Origin: Actinomycetota bacterium
GTDB taxonomy: Bacteria; Actinomycetota; Actinomycetes; Propionibacteriales; Propionibacteriaceae
Assembly: GCA_016213595.1 (NCBI GenBank)
Contig: JACRAA010000434.1
Span: 1 to 27,161 of the forward strand
DNA: 27,161 nucleotides
Reading direction: 5' to 3'
In this document: positions 17,235-24,885 of the stretch, piece after piece
How positions within the stretch are numbered: position 1 is the stretch's first letter
Layout: each line of letters begins with the position of its first letter
The notes under the pieces: generated by a model
What the model was told of the DNA's origin: nothing
Seen by the model: only the letters and a program-made list of their open reading frames with translations
Database searches by the model: none
Program-made: the position numbers and the translations under genes

Positions 17235-18031
17235 CCGTCACCACCACCCTGCGGGCTCGCGAGCTGCCGCAGACCGCTTCCCGCACAGCCCGCACCAACC
17301 TCGCTGCCGAGTACGAAGCACTCCTCACCCAGGTCGACGGCATGGGCGCCGATGACTGGCGCCGGCCGACGGACTGCACCGGCTGGACGGTACGGGACAT
17401 GGTCGCTCACCTGGCCGGTGCGGCCGAGTGCTCGGCGAGCAAGGCGGGCATGGCCAGGCACTACGGGTACGCCTGGCGAACGTCGATCGGCACCTCAGCC
17501 ACCTTCGTCGACCAGCTGTGCGCATCTCAGATCCGCTCTCGGACGCAGCTGAGTGTGGGTCAGGTGGCCGAGGACCTCCGCCGATGGGCGCGCGAGGCGC
17601 CTGCGAAGGTCGAGGGCTGGCCCCGGCTCCTGCGCCGGCTCCGGCTGCCCGCCTGGACCGGGCTGGCGCGCGGCGCGACGCTCGGCTACTTCCTCGACGT
17701 CATCACCATCCGGGACGTCTGGATGCACCGGGTCGACCTCTCCCGAGCGCTCGGTGCCCCCCGGGACGTGACCGAGGCCGAGGCGGAGACCGTCTCTCAG
17801 GTGACCCGTGACCTCGATGCCGCATGGGCCGGGGCCGCGGTCGACCTCACGCTCACGGGCCGTGGTGGTGGGACGTGGCGAGTCGGCGCGGGCGAGCCGG
17901 TCGCCCACGTCACCGAGGATGCCGTCGCGTACCTGCGGCTGCTCTCCGGGCGCTCTGACGAGTGCGTGCTCCGCTGCGAGGGGGACCAGAGCGTCGCCGA
18001 TGCGCTGAGGGCCGCGCGCGTCGCCTTCTGA
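17231..18031 (+). CDS. Maleylpyruvate isomerase-family mycothiol-dependent enzyme (DinB/MDMPI fold)
   Basis: This 266-aa protein has the MDMPI N-terminal four-helix fold: LAAEYEALLTQVDGMGADDWRRPTDCTGWTVRDMVAHLAGAA (residues about 24-65) and IRDVWMHRVDLSRALG (about 160-173). Probable metal ligands are His60, Asp162 and His166; the family reference uses His, Glu, His, so Asp replaces Glu, a common variant. A C-terminal SCP2-like part follows (VDLTLTGRGGGTWRVG, DAVAYLRLLSGR). Relatives use mycothiol to isomerise or detoxify small molecules, but most are uncharacterised. It is translationally coupled to the TetR gene by a 4-bp overlap, consistent with an inducible detoxification pair. Confidence 0.85.
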   Translation: MTVTTTLRARELPQTASRTARTNLAAEYEALLTQVDGMGADDWRRPTDCTGWTVRDMVAHLAGAAECSASKAGMARHYGYAWRTSIGTSATFVDQLCASQIRSRTQLSVGQVAEDLRRWAREAPAKVEGWPRLLRRLRLPAWTGLARGATLGYFLDVITIRDVWMHRVDLSRALGAPRDVTEAEAETVSQVTRDLDAAWAGAAVDLTLTGRGGGTWRVGAGEPVAHVTEDAVAYLRLLSGRSDECVLRCEGDQSVADALRAARVAF

Positions 18032-18067
18032 GCGGCCGCGCCAGGCGGCTCTGCGGGTGACCTGGAC

Positions 18068-18135
18068 CGATCCGACCCGTAGCTGTCCGAGGCGGGTCTT
18101 CTCCCGGCGCGATTCACGATCTGCGGGTCGGATCG
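18068..18135. terminator. 12-bp inverted repeat between convergent genes, possible terminator
   Basis: CGATCCGACCCG (18068-18079) and CGGGTCGGATCG (18124-18135) are perfectly complementary arms 44 nt apart. They lie in the 151-bp gap between the stops of the plus-strand MDMPI-type gene and the minus-strand glgX. A smaller GGG-TCTTCT-CCC hairpin lies inside the loop. The position suits a bidirectional terminator, though the loop is long and no U-tract follows. Confidence 0.4.
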
Positions 18136-18182
18136 CGTCGGAAGCCCGCGGGAGAGGACGGAGACCGCCGCGAGCAGGCGGG

Positions 18183-20312
18183 TCAGGCCCGGGACTTCCG
18201 TGACCGGCTGGTGCGTGTCGGCAGATCGGCGCACATCACCACCACGCTGCGTGGTGGCAGCGTCATGACGGTCCCGGCAGTGAGGCGGAGGTCGGGGCCA
18301 GGAAGCTCGTCGGCGGCGGCGGTGTGGAGCTGGATCCGGTACGCGCTGCCCCAGGGCAGGTCCGGAAGCGTGATCTCCAGGGGGTAGTCGCCGCCGTGGA
18401 ACCACGAGACGAACGCCTCCGAGGCATCCGACACGTACATGCCGAGCGTTGCCCGGCCGTCGTCGTGCCAGTCGTCGGTGGTCATCTCGCCGGAGTAGCC
18501 GTTCAGCCACGCCAGGTCGTACCGCCCGAGCGGGATCCCCCGGCTGTCGCGGACGTCGCTGCGGTGCCGGAAGACGGTCGACCTCAGGACGGGGTGCTCA
18601 GCCCGCAGGGCGAGCAGCCGGCTCGTGAACTCGCGGACCTCGTCCCACGCCCCGAGGTCGTCCCACTCGACCCATGAGATCGGCGTGTCCTGGCAGTAGG
18701 CGTTGTTGTTGCCCACCTGCGTGCGCCCGAGCTCGTCGCCGGCGGTGATCATCGGGGTGCCGAAGGACAGGACCATGGTGGCGAGCAGGTTCCTCACCTG
18801 TCGGCGCCGCAGCGCGTTGACCGCCTCGTCGTCCGTCTCACCTTCGACCCCGCAGTTCCAGGACCGGTTGTCGTCGGTCCCGTCGCGGTTGTGCTCCTTG
18901 TTCGCGTCGTTGTGCTTGCGGTCGTACGACACCAGGTCACGGGCGGTGAACCCGTCGTGGGCGGTGATGATGTTGATGCTCGCGTCCGGAGTCCGGCCGC
19001 CATGGTCGTACAGGTCGGGCGAGCCGGAGAGGCGGGTGGCGAGCTCCTGCACGCCGGAGGTGTGGCCGCGCCAGTAGTCGCGGACGTAGCCGCGGAACTG
19101 GTCGTTCCACTCGCTCCAGCCGGCTCCCCACTTGCCCACCTGGTAGCCGTACGGGCCGATGTCCCAGGGCTCGGCGATGAGCTTCACGTCCTTGAGCACC
19201 GGGTCCGACTGCATCTGGGCCTTGAGCGGGTGGTCCTGGTCGACGTGGTGGTTCGCGTCCCGGATGAGTGTCGTGGCCAGGTCGAACCGGAAGCCGTCGA
19301 CGCCCATCTCCTGGACCCAGTACCGCAGGGAGTCCATGACGAGCCGCTGGACGCCGGGCTGGCTCGTATCGACGGAGTTTCCCGTACCGGTCACGTCGTA
19401 GTCGTTCTTGTTGTCGGGGCTGAGCCGGTAGTAGCCGGCGTGGTCGATGCCTCGGAAGCTCAGCGTCGGGCCCTCGTGGCCACCCTCACCCGTGTGGTTG
19501 TAGACGACGTCGAGGATCACCTCGATGCCGGCCCCGTGCAGCGCCGCCACCATCTCCTTGAAGTCGGCGACCTGCGCTCCCGGAGCGCGCACGGACCCGT
19601 ACGCCTCGTGCGGCGCGAAGAAGCCCATCGTGTTGTAGCCCCAGTAGTTGGTGAGGCCGGACCCGACGACGAAGGGCTCGGAGACGAAGTGGTGGATCGG
19701 GAGCAGCTCGACGGCGGTCACCCCGGTCGACACCAGATGGTCGACGACGGCCGGGTGGCCCAGCCCTGCGTACGGTCCCCGGAGATGCTCGGGCACCTGG
19801 GGGTGGAGACGGGTGTAGCCCTTCACGTGGAGCTCGTAGATCACACTGTCGGCCATCGGCCGCCGGGTGACGGGTGGCGGGGGCGGCGTGGGGGCGACGA
19901 CGACCGAGAGCGGTACGGCGGAGAACGAGTCGGTCGTGTCGATGAGGAAGTTGGACCCGGCGAGGTGGTCCCTGATCGGGCCGTTGTAGTCGACCCCGCC
20001 CGTGTACGCGCGGGCGTAGGGGTCCATGAGGAGGCGGGCCGGGTTGAAGCGCCGACCGGTGGCCGGGTCCCACTTGCCGTGGACGCGGTAGCCGTACAGC
20101 TGGCCCTCGCCGACGCCCTCCACGTGCGTCGACCACACGCCACCGACGCACGGCTGGAGGTCGACGTTGTGCTGGCTGTGGTCGAGGGCCACCAACGTGA
20201 GCTCGACGCGCGTCGCGCGAGGTGCCCAGAGCGAGAAGGACGTGCCGCTGGCGTCCACGTGAGCGCCGAGCTGCGTGTCCGCTGCCGGTGCCGGAAGTGC
20301 CTCCAGGGTCAT
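18183..20312 (-). CDS. glgX: Glycogen debranching enzyme GlgX (GH13 isoamylase type)
   Basis: GlgX hydrolyses alpha-1,6 branch points of glycogen limit dextrins. With the ATG at 20312 (GAGG five bases upstream) it is 709 aa, the usual length. A CBM48 domain (about 15-110: LGAHVDASGTSFSLWAPRATRVEL, LYGYRVHGKWDPATGRRFNPARLLMDPYARA) precedes the barrel: ILDVVYNHTGEG, GFRFDLATTL (nucleophile Asp344), LIAEPWDIGPYGYQVG (acid Glu381) and ITAHDGFTARDL (Asp453). NNAYCQDTPISWVEW is typical of GlgX. An upstream in-frame ATG at 20405 would add 31 mostly basic residues (KSTRPNPSKRPARRRKSFR) and has a weaker GGTGG site ten bases away; it remains possible. It lies downstream of a membrane-anchored hypothetical gene, away from the glgE operon. 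Confidence 0.94.
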   Translation of the reverse strand: MTLEALPAPAADTQLGAHVDASGTSFSLWAPRATRVELTLVALDHSQHNVDLQPCVGGVWSTHVEGVGEGQLYGYRVHGKWDPATGRRFNPARLLMDPYARAYTGGVDYNGPIRDHLAGSNFLIDTTDSFSAVPLSVVVAPTPPPPPVTRRPMADSVIYELHVKGYTRLHPQVPEHLRGPYAGLGHPAVVDHLVSTGVTAVELLPIHHFVSEPFVVGSGLTNYWGYNTMGFFAPHEAYGSVRAPGAQVADFKEMVAALHGAGIEVILDVVYNHTGEGGHEGPTLSFRGIDHAGYYRLSPDNKNDYDVTGTGNSVDTSQPGVQRLVMDSLRYWVQEMGVDGFRFDLATTLIRDANHHVDQDHPLKAQMQSDPVLKDVKLIAEPWDIGPYGYQVGKWGAGWSEWNDQFRGYVRDYWRGHTSGVQELATRLSGSPDLYDHGGRTPDASINIITAHDGFTARDLVSYDRKHNDANKEHNRDGTDDNRSWNCGVEGETDDEAVNALRRRQVRNLLATMVLSFGTPMITAGDELGRTQVGNNNAYCQDTPISWVEWDDLGAWDEVREFTSRLLALRAEHPVLRSTVFRHRSDVRDSRGIPLGRYDLAWLNGYSGEMTTDDWHDDGRATLGMYVSDASEAFVSWFHGGDYPLEITLPDLPWGSAYRIQLHTAAADELPGPDLRLTAGTVMTLPPRSVVVMCADLPTRTSRSRKSRA

Positions 20313-20446
20313 CAGTTCCTCGGATCGGGGCCGAAACGATTTGCGGCGGCGCGCCGGACGTTTCGACGGGTTGGGTCGCGTGGACTTTACAGGTGTCGAC
20401 TGCATCGTCCCAATACCACCTTCGGCATCCTCTGCTCCGCGTCTGC

Positions 20447-21403
20447 TCAGGAGGTCCACGTCACGGTCATGGGGTCGGCGAGGAGGTCGATCGTGCCGAC
20501 GGCTGGGACCGTCGCGAGGTCATGGGGCAGGGTCGCCGTCCCGTCGACGTACGAGATCCTCAGCGTGAGAGGCACCTCGACCGTGCTCTTGGTGACCTCG
20601 GTGGCTGAGACCGTCACCCGGAGGTCGTCCGCCGGGCTGGAGAGCAGGCTCCAGGAGACGGTGCTCGGGTCGGCGGTCGTGACGGCGAGCTTGAAGGGGC
20701 ACCCGCGCGGTGCGAACGACTTCTGTCCGGTACAGGCGCCCAACGACGAGGTCACTGCTCTCGCCGCGGCGGCACGGCCCGTCTCAGTCAGCTCGAGTCG
20801 GAGGTCGTTGGCCGACGGGGTGTCGCTGAGGCGCTTCACGACGAGGGTCCCGCTGCCGTACCGCAGGTGATCCGTCACCGTGGTCAGCGGGTAGCTGCCC
20901 GGCAGCAGCACGACCGTGTCGGTCCTGACGGGAAGACCGGCGAGGGACAGCGGCAGGTCGGTGCGCGTCCTGCCCTTCAGCATGATGCCGCCGGAGTTGA
21001 GCGACGTGGAGACCTTGTACGTGTTGCCGACGGGCTGCACGGAGATGCGGTCGGTCACGATCTCCCCGCCGAGCCTGTACGAGACCGGCACAACCGTGGA
21101 GCTGGTCGCCGGGACGTTGATCTCCGTGATCGCCGCCGTCTCGTGACCCTTGGCCAGGATCTCCCGCGTGATGAACGTGGTGTCCGCGGGGGGCGTGGCG
21201 AGCTCCGACAGCATCGTCCTCGCGTCGTTGTCGCGCATGGCCTGGAAGAAGCGGAGCACCGTGTCGGACGGACCCGAGCCGCTGGTCTCGCGGGAGATGA
21301 CGCGGCCTGTCACGCCGCCGGCTGCGACGGCCAGGACCGCGGCGATGGCGAAGATCGTCCAGCCCGGGAGAGGACGCCGACGCGGGGTCTGGAGTCCGCT
21401 CAT
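20447..21403 (-). CDS. Membrane-anchored hypothetical protein
   Basis: This 318-aa protein starts at ATG with a near-perfect ribosome binding site (GAGGAGG) upstream. Residues about 14-34 (PGWTIFAIAAVLAVAAGGVTG) form one N-terminal transmembrane helix after an Arg-rich start (TPRRRPL), so the rest is probably outside the membrane. The first extracytoplasmic part (about 47-125: DTVLRFFQAMRDNDARTMLSELATPP, VSYRLGGEIVTDRISVQPVGNTYKV) resembles the NTF2-like/DUF4878-type lipoprotein fold. The second half is beta-rich with a possible disulfide pair (GACTGQ and RGCPF). I recognise no named function. It ends 42-135 bp upstream of glgX depending on the glgX start and may be cotranscribed with it. Confidence 0.78.
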   Translation of the reverse strand: MSGLQTPRRRPLPGWTIFAIAAVLAVAAGGVTGRVISRETSGSGPSDTVLRFFQAMRDNDARTMLSELATPPADTTFITREILAKGHETAAITEINVPATSSTVVPVSYRLGGEIVTDRISVQPVGNTYKVSTSLNSGGIMLKGRTRTDLPLSLAGLPVRTDTVVLLPGSYPLTTVTDHLRYGSGTLVVKRLSDTPSANDLRLELTETGRAAAARAVTSSLGACTGQKSFAPRGCPFKLAVTTADPSTVSWSLLSSPADDLRVTVSATEVTKSTVEVPLTLRISYVDGTATLPHDLATVPAVGTIDLLADPMTVTWTS

Positions 21404-21448
21404 CACACACCTCCTCGGGCTGGGACAGGCTATCCGACCGTGCCGCTC

Positions 21449-21454
21449 TACGAT
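21449..21454 (+). promoter_or_regulatory. Putative -10 element (TACGAT) of leaderless MetE-like gene
   Basis: TACGAT is followed by six bases (CCGTCC) and the ATG at 21461. No ribosome binding site is present. With only 57 bp between divergent genes, a leaderless transcript starting at the A of ATG is the simplest reading. No clear -35 is seen. Confidence 0.5.
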
Positions 21455-21460
21455 CCGTCC

Positions 21461-22441
21461 ATGACAGGACTCCCAGTAACGGGCATCGGCTCGTGGCCGC
21501 TCATGACCATCGACGACGCGGTGCACCAGGCGACGGAGCTGTGGGACCTGCCGTACCTCCCGGAGCTGCCGGCCCGCGGGCCCGGCGCGGAGATGGTCGG
21601 GCGGGCGCTCGGACTGCTCGAGATCGGGATGGAGCGAGGGCCGAGCCGGTGGCGCGTCGCGCCCACGTACGGTCAGGAGCAGCGCCGGGCGAGGGCGATG
21701 CTGCGCGACGACCTGGACGTGCTCGCGGAGGTCCTCGACGGGTACGAGGGGCGTGTCAAGGTGTCCCTCGCCGGTCCGTACACACTGCTGGCCACCGTGG
21801 ACCTGGCCCGGGGGGAGCCCATGGTTCTCGATCCCGGGGCCCGGCGCGACCTCGTCCAGGCGCACCGCGCCGCGGCCGAGGGACTCGTCGCGAGGCTTCG
21901 CTCCCTGGTCCCCGGCGCGGTGCCGGTGCTCCAGCTGGACGAGCCGGCCCTGGGCGGGGTGGCTGACGGCGCGATCGCGACCTCGAGCGGCCTGCGTCGG
22001 TGCCCGCCGGTGGAGGCCGAGGAGTACGGACGGGCGTACCGGGAGCTGGTCTCGATGGACGGGGTGGCGGGCGCCCTCGTCGTCCACAGCTGCGCCCCGG
22101 CCCCCTGGCGCACGCTGCGGGATGCAGGCGTACCCGCGTTCGCCGTCGACGCCGACCTGGCGGGTGATGTCGACGCGCTGGCCGAGCACGTGGACGGCGG
22201 CGGGGAGCTGTGGCTGGGGATCGTGCCGACGTCGCCGGGCGCCGTGGTGCCCACCGCCGACCAGGTCGTCACCCGCACCCTCGACTGGCTCCGTCCGCTC
22301 GAGCTGGGATCCCGTCTCAACGGTCACCTCATGCTGACTCCCGCCTGCGGGCTCGCCTCGGCGACGCCGACGGGAGCGCTGCGGGTGACGAAGGTGCTGC
22401 GGGAGGCGGCAGGCCTCGTGGCGGAAAGGCTTTTCGGGTAG
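21461..22441 (+). CDS. Single-domain MetE-like (cobalamin-independent methionine synthase C-terminal type) protein
   Basis: The 326-aa protein begins MTGLPVTGIGSWPLMTIDDA, the start of the catalytic half of MetE-type enzymes. It contains VLQLDEPALGG (about 157-166), VVHSCAPAP (zinc-type His209 and Cys211) and LTPACGLASATPTGALRVTKV (Cys296). In MetE a Glu is the remaining zinc ligand; the aligned segment here reads FAVDADLAG with Asp230 and no Glu. The N-terminal half of full-length MetE (about 750 aa) is absent. Family members move methyl groups from methylated donors to thiols; the donor and acceptor here are unknown. From memory the mycobacterial homologue also lies directly upstream of ligA, and here ligA follows after about 50 bp on the same strand. 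Confidence 0.83.
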   Translation: MTGLPVTGIGSWPLMTIDDAVHQATELWDLPYLPELPARGPGAEMVGRALGLLEIGMERGPSRWRVAPTYGQEQRRARAMLRDDLDVLAEVLDGYEGRVKVSLAGPYTLLATVDLARGEPMVLDPGARRDLVQAHRAAAEGLVARLRSLVPGAVPVLQLDEPALGGVADGAIATSSGLRRCPPVEAEEYGRAYRELVSMDGVAGALVVHSCAPAPWRTLRDAGVPAFAVDADLAGDVDALAEHVDGGGELWLGIVPTSPGAVVPTADQVVTRTLDWLRPLELGSRLNGHLMLTPACGLASATPTGALRVTKVLREAAGLVAERLFG

Positions 22442-22476
22442 GGACGACTGTCAGTGGTCGCTGCTTAGATGGGCTG

Positions 22477-22509
22477 GTGGGTGATGAGGAGCGCGTGGGT
22501 GATGAGGAG
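22477..22509 (+). repeat. Tandem 15-bp direct repeat at the ligA start
   Basis: GTGGGTGATGAGGAG occurs at 22477-22491 and again at 22495-22509, an 18-bp period. Each copy carries a GTG and a GAGGAG, so the repeat creates three in-frame GTG starts for ligA (22477, 22495, 22513), two of them with ribosome binding sites. The start is therefore ambiguous and could differ by six-residue steps. Confidence 0.75.
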
Positions 22510-24597
22510 AAGGTGCTGACGAACCCGCCGGTCTCGGCGGTACAGCGCCACGCGGAGCTGGCGCAGACGTTGACCGACCACCGGTGGCGCTACTACGTCC
22601 TCGATGCGCCGACGATCTCGGACGGCGACTTCGACACGCTCATGCGTGAGCTGCAGACGATCGAGGACACGTACCCGGGCCTGCGGACGCCCGACTCGCC
22701 CACCCAGCAGGTGGGAGGCGCGCCGTCGACGACGTTCTCGCCGGTTGCCCACCTTCAGCCCATGATGAGCCTCGACAACGCGTTCGACCGCGAGGAGCTC
22801 GACGCCTGGAACGCGCGCGCCGTACGAGAGGTGGGCGCCGGCGCGGTCGCCGCCTCCGGTTACCTGTGCGAGCTCAAGATCGACGGACTGGCGCTCGACC
22901 TCGTCTACGAGAAGGGCCGGCTCGTTCGGGCGGCGACTCGCGGTGACGGCCGTACGGGCGAGGACGTCACCGCGAACGTACGGACGATCTCGGCGATCCC
23001 CAGGCGGCTCGACGGTGAGGCGCCCGACGTGCTCGAGGTCCGGGGCGAGGTGTTCCTGCCGGTCGCCGCGTTCGCCGACCTCAACGCGTCGCTCGTCGAG
23101 GCGGGAAGGGCGCCCTTCGCGAACCCGCGCAACGCGGCCGCCGGCTCGCTGCGTCAGAAGGACCCTCGCGTGACCGCAACCAGGCCGCTGTCCTTCCTCT
23201 GCCATGGCCTCGGGGAGGCGACGGGGGTGGGCATCTCCACGCTCAGCGAGGCGTACGAGCTGATGCGCGGCTGGGGGCTCCCGACGAGCGACCAGACGAC
23301 GAAGTGCACGGACATCGAGGAGGTCTGGGCGTTCATCCTGTCGGCGGGGGAGCGGCGTCACACGTTCGCCCACGAGATGGACGGGGTCGTCGTCAAGCTC
23401 GACGACCGAGCGCTGCAGGAGCGGCTCGGGGCTACGTCGAGGGCTCCGAGGTGGGCCATCGCCTACAAGTACCCGCCGGTCGAGGTGACGACCAAGCTGC
23501 TCGACATCGCGGTCAACGTGGGTCGTACGGGTCGGGTGACGCCCTTCGCGGTGATGGAGCCGGTCGTCGTGGCCGGGAGCACCGTCTCGCAGGCGACGCT
23601 CCACAACGCCTCCGAGGTGAGGCGCAAGGGCGTCCTGATCGGTGACACCGTCGTCCTGCGCAAGGCCGGGGACGTCATCCCGGAGGTCCTGGGTCCGGTG
23701 GCCGCCCTGCGTGACGGGACCGAACGGGAGTTCGTCATGCCGACCCACTGCCCGTCCTGCGGAACGGAGCTGCGTCCGGAGAAGGAGGGCGACGCCGACA
23801 TCCGCTGCCCGAACCAGCGGTCCTGTCCGTCGCAGCTCACGGAGCGGCTGTTCCACCTGGCGTCCCGGCAGGCCCTCGACATCGAGGTGCTCGGCTGGAA
23901 GGCGGCGCAGGCGCTGCTGGAGGCAGGCCTGGTCTCGGACGAGGGGGACATCTTCTCCCTCACCGAGGACGACCTGCTGAAGAGCGCGTTCTTCACCACG
24001 AAGTCCGGCGCGCTGTCCGCCAACGGCAGGCGTCTGCTGGCGGAGCTCGAGGCTGCCAAGACGAAGCCCTTCTCCCGCTTCCTCGTCGCCCTGTCCATCC
24101 GCCACATCGGCAAGGGCGTGGCGCCCGACGTGGCCGCGGTGTTCCCCGACATCGAGGCGCTGCAGTCGGCCAGCGACGAGGAGCTGTCGAGCGTTCCGGG
24201 CCTCGGCTCGATCCTCGCGACCTCCATCCGCGAGTGGTTCGCCGTCGACTGGCACCGCGAGATCGTACGGAAGTGGCAGGCCGCGGGCGCCATGCTTCCC
24301 TCGCCGCCGGAGGAGTCCGAGCAGGTGCCGCAGACCTTGGAAGGCCTGAGCATCGTGGTCACCGGGTCGCTCCCGGGCTACACGCGCGACAGTGCGACTG
24401 ACGCGATCGTCGACCGGGGCGGGAAGGCGGTGGGGTCGGTCTCCAGGAGCACAGACTTCGTCGTCGTGGGCGACAACGCCGGCTCGAAGTACGACAAGGC
24501 CGTGGCGCTCAAGCGGCCCATCCTGGACGCTGCCGGCTTCGAGGTGCTGCTGCGCGAGGGTGCGGACGCGGCGGCCGGGCTCGCTCGGTTCGAGTAG
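22495..24597 (+). CDS. ligA: NAD-dependent DNA ligase LigA
   Basis: LigA seals nicks during replication and repair using NAD+. With GTG 22495 it is 700 aa. Domains in order: Ia (about 15-80, HRWRYYVLDAPTISDGDFDTLM), adenylation domain with CELKIDG (AMP-acceptor Lys128) and TRGDGRTGEDVT, then an OB fold (VGRTGRVTPFAVMEPV). A zinc finger follows with Cys419, Cys422, Cys438 and Cys444. Helix-hairpin-helix repeats come next (GKGVAPDVAAVFPDIEAL, SVPGLGSILATSI), then a C-terminal BRCT domain (about 615-690, LEGLSIVVTGSLPGYTRD). All catalytic parts are intact. The start is uncertain because a tandem repeat provides three GTGs (22477, 22495, 22513), and a GAGG lies five bases before each of the last two. 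It follows the MetE-like gene on the same strand. Confidence 0.96.
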   Translation: MGDEEKVLTNPPVSAVQRHAELAQTLTDHRWRYYVLDAPTISDGDFDTLMRELQTIEDTYPGLRTPDSPTQQVGGAPSTTFSPVAHLQPMMSLDNAFDREELDAWNARAVREVGAGAVAASGYLCELKIDGLALDLVYEKGRLVRAATRGDGRTGEDVTANVRTISAIPRRLDGEAPDVLEVRGEVFLPVAAFADLNASLVEAGRAPFANPRNAAAGSLRQKDPRVTATRPLSFLCHGLGEATGVGISTLSEAYELMRGWGLPTSDQTTKCTDIEEVWAFILSAGERRHTFAHEMDGVVVKLDDRALQERLGATSRAPRWAIAYKYPPVEVTTKLLDIAVNVGRTGRVTPFAVMEPVVVAGSTVSQATLHNASEVRRKGVLIGDTVVLRKAGDVIPEVLGPVAALRDGTEREFVMPTHCPSCGTELRPEKEGDADIRCPNQRSCPSQLTERLFHLASRQALDIEVLGWKAAQALLEAGLVSDEGDIFSLTEDDLLKSAFFTTKSGALSANGRRLLAELEAAKTKPFSRFLVALSIRHIGKGVAPDVAAVFPDIEALQSASDEELSSVPGLGSILATSIREWFAVDWHREIVRKWQAAGAMLPSPPEESEQVPQTLEGLSIVVTGSLPGYTRDSATDAIVDRGGKAVGSVSRSTDFVVVGDNAGSKYDKAVALKRPILDAAGFEVLLREGADAAAGLARFE

Positions 24598-24605
24598 CGC
24601 GACCA

Positions 24606-24634
24606 TCGTGAAGAGCGGGCTGAGACCGTACTCT
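24606..24634 (+). promoter_or_regulatory. Putative promoter of leaderless small membrane gene
   Basis: TCGTGA (24606-24611), 17 bases and TACTCT (24629-24634) resemble -35 and -10 boxes. The GTG start at 24642 follows seven bases later with no ribosome binding site, again suggesting a leaderless transcript. Confidence 0.4.
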
Positions 24635-24641
24635 GGACGTC

Positions 24642-24851
24642 GTGGCACGACGAGTCTTCACCGACCTCGATCTCAACGCCGACGTCCCCGCCCGAGCCCA
24701 GCCGAGCATCGGCGAGTGGGGACCGATCCGGGTGCCGTCCACACGGGCGAAGAAGTGGGCGCGGGTGTGGGTGAGCGTCGCGTTCGTGGTCTCGGCCTCG
24801 GCGTTGTTCGGGCTGGGCTACTGGGTGTTCACCAAGCTCAACGGGAGCTGA
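24642..24851 (+). CDS. Small single-pass membrane protein, 69 aa
   Basis: The product begins MARRVFTDLDLNADVP, a soluble N-terminal half of about 40 residues, then has a basic STRAKKWARVW segment and a transmembrane helix (VSVAFVVSASALFGLGYWVF), ending FTKLNGS. The orientation would place the N-terminus in the cytoplasm. I recognise no named family. The GTG start lacks a ribosome binding site but has a -10-like TACTCT seven bases upstream. It lies 44 bp after ligA and is convergent with the ACT-domain gene. The clean domain layout supports a real gene; its role is unknown. Confidence 0.65.
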   Translation: MARRVFTDLDLNADVPARAQPSIGEWGPIRVPSTRAKKWARVWVSVAFVVSASALFGLGYWVFTKLNGS

Positions 24852-24885
24852 GCCTGCGGGCGTACCGCTCCGCCGCTCAGACCCC

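Noticed and set aside
18891..20870. Long plus-strand open frame opposite glgX
   Set aside because: It spans glgX and runs into the next gene; the residue pattern is typical of an antisense shadow.
22465..24648. Very long minus-strand open frame opposite ligA
   Set aside because: It mirrors ligA codons in a GC-rich genome and is rich in Arg, Gly and Leu without domain motifs; ligA itself is certain.
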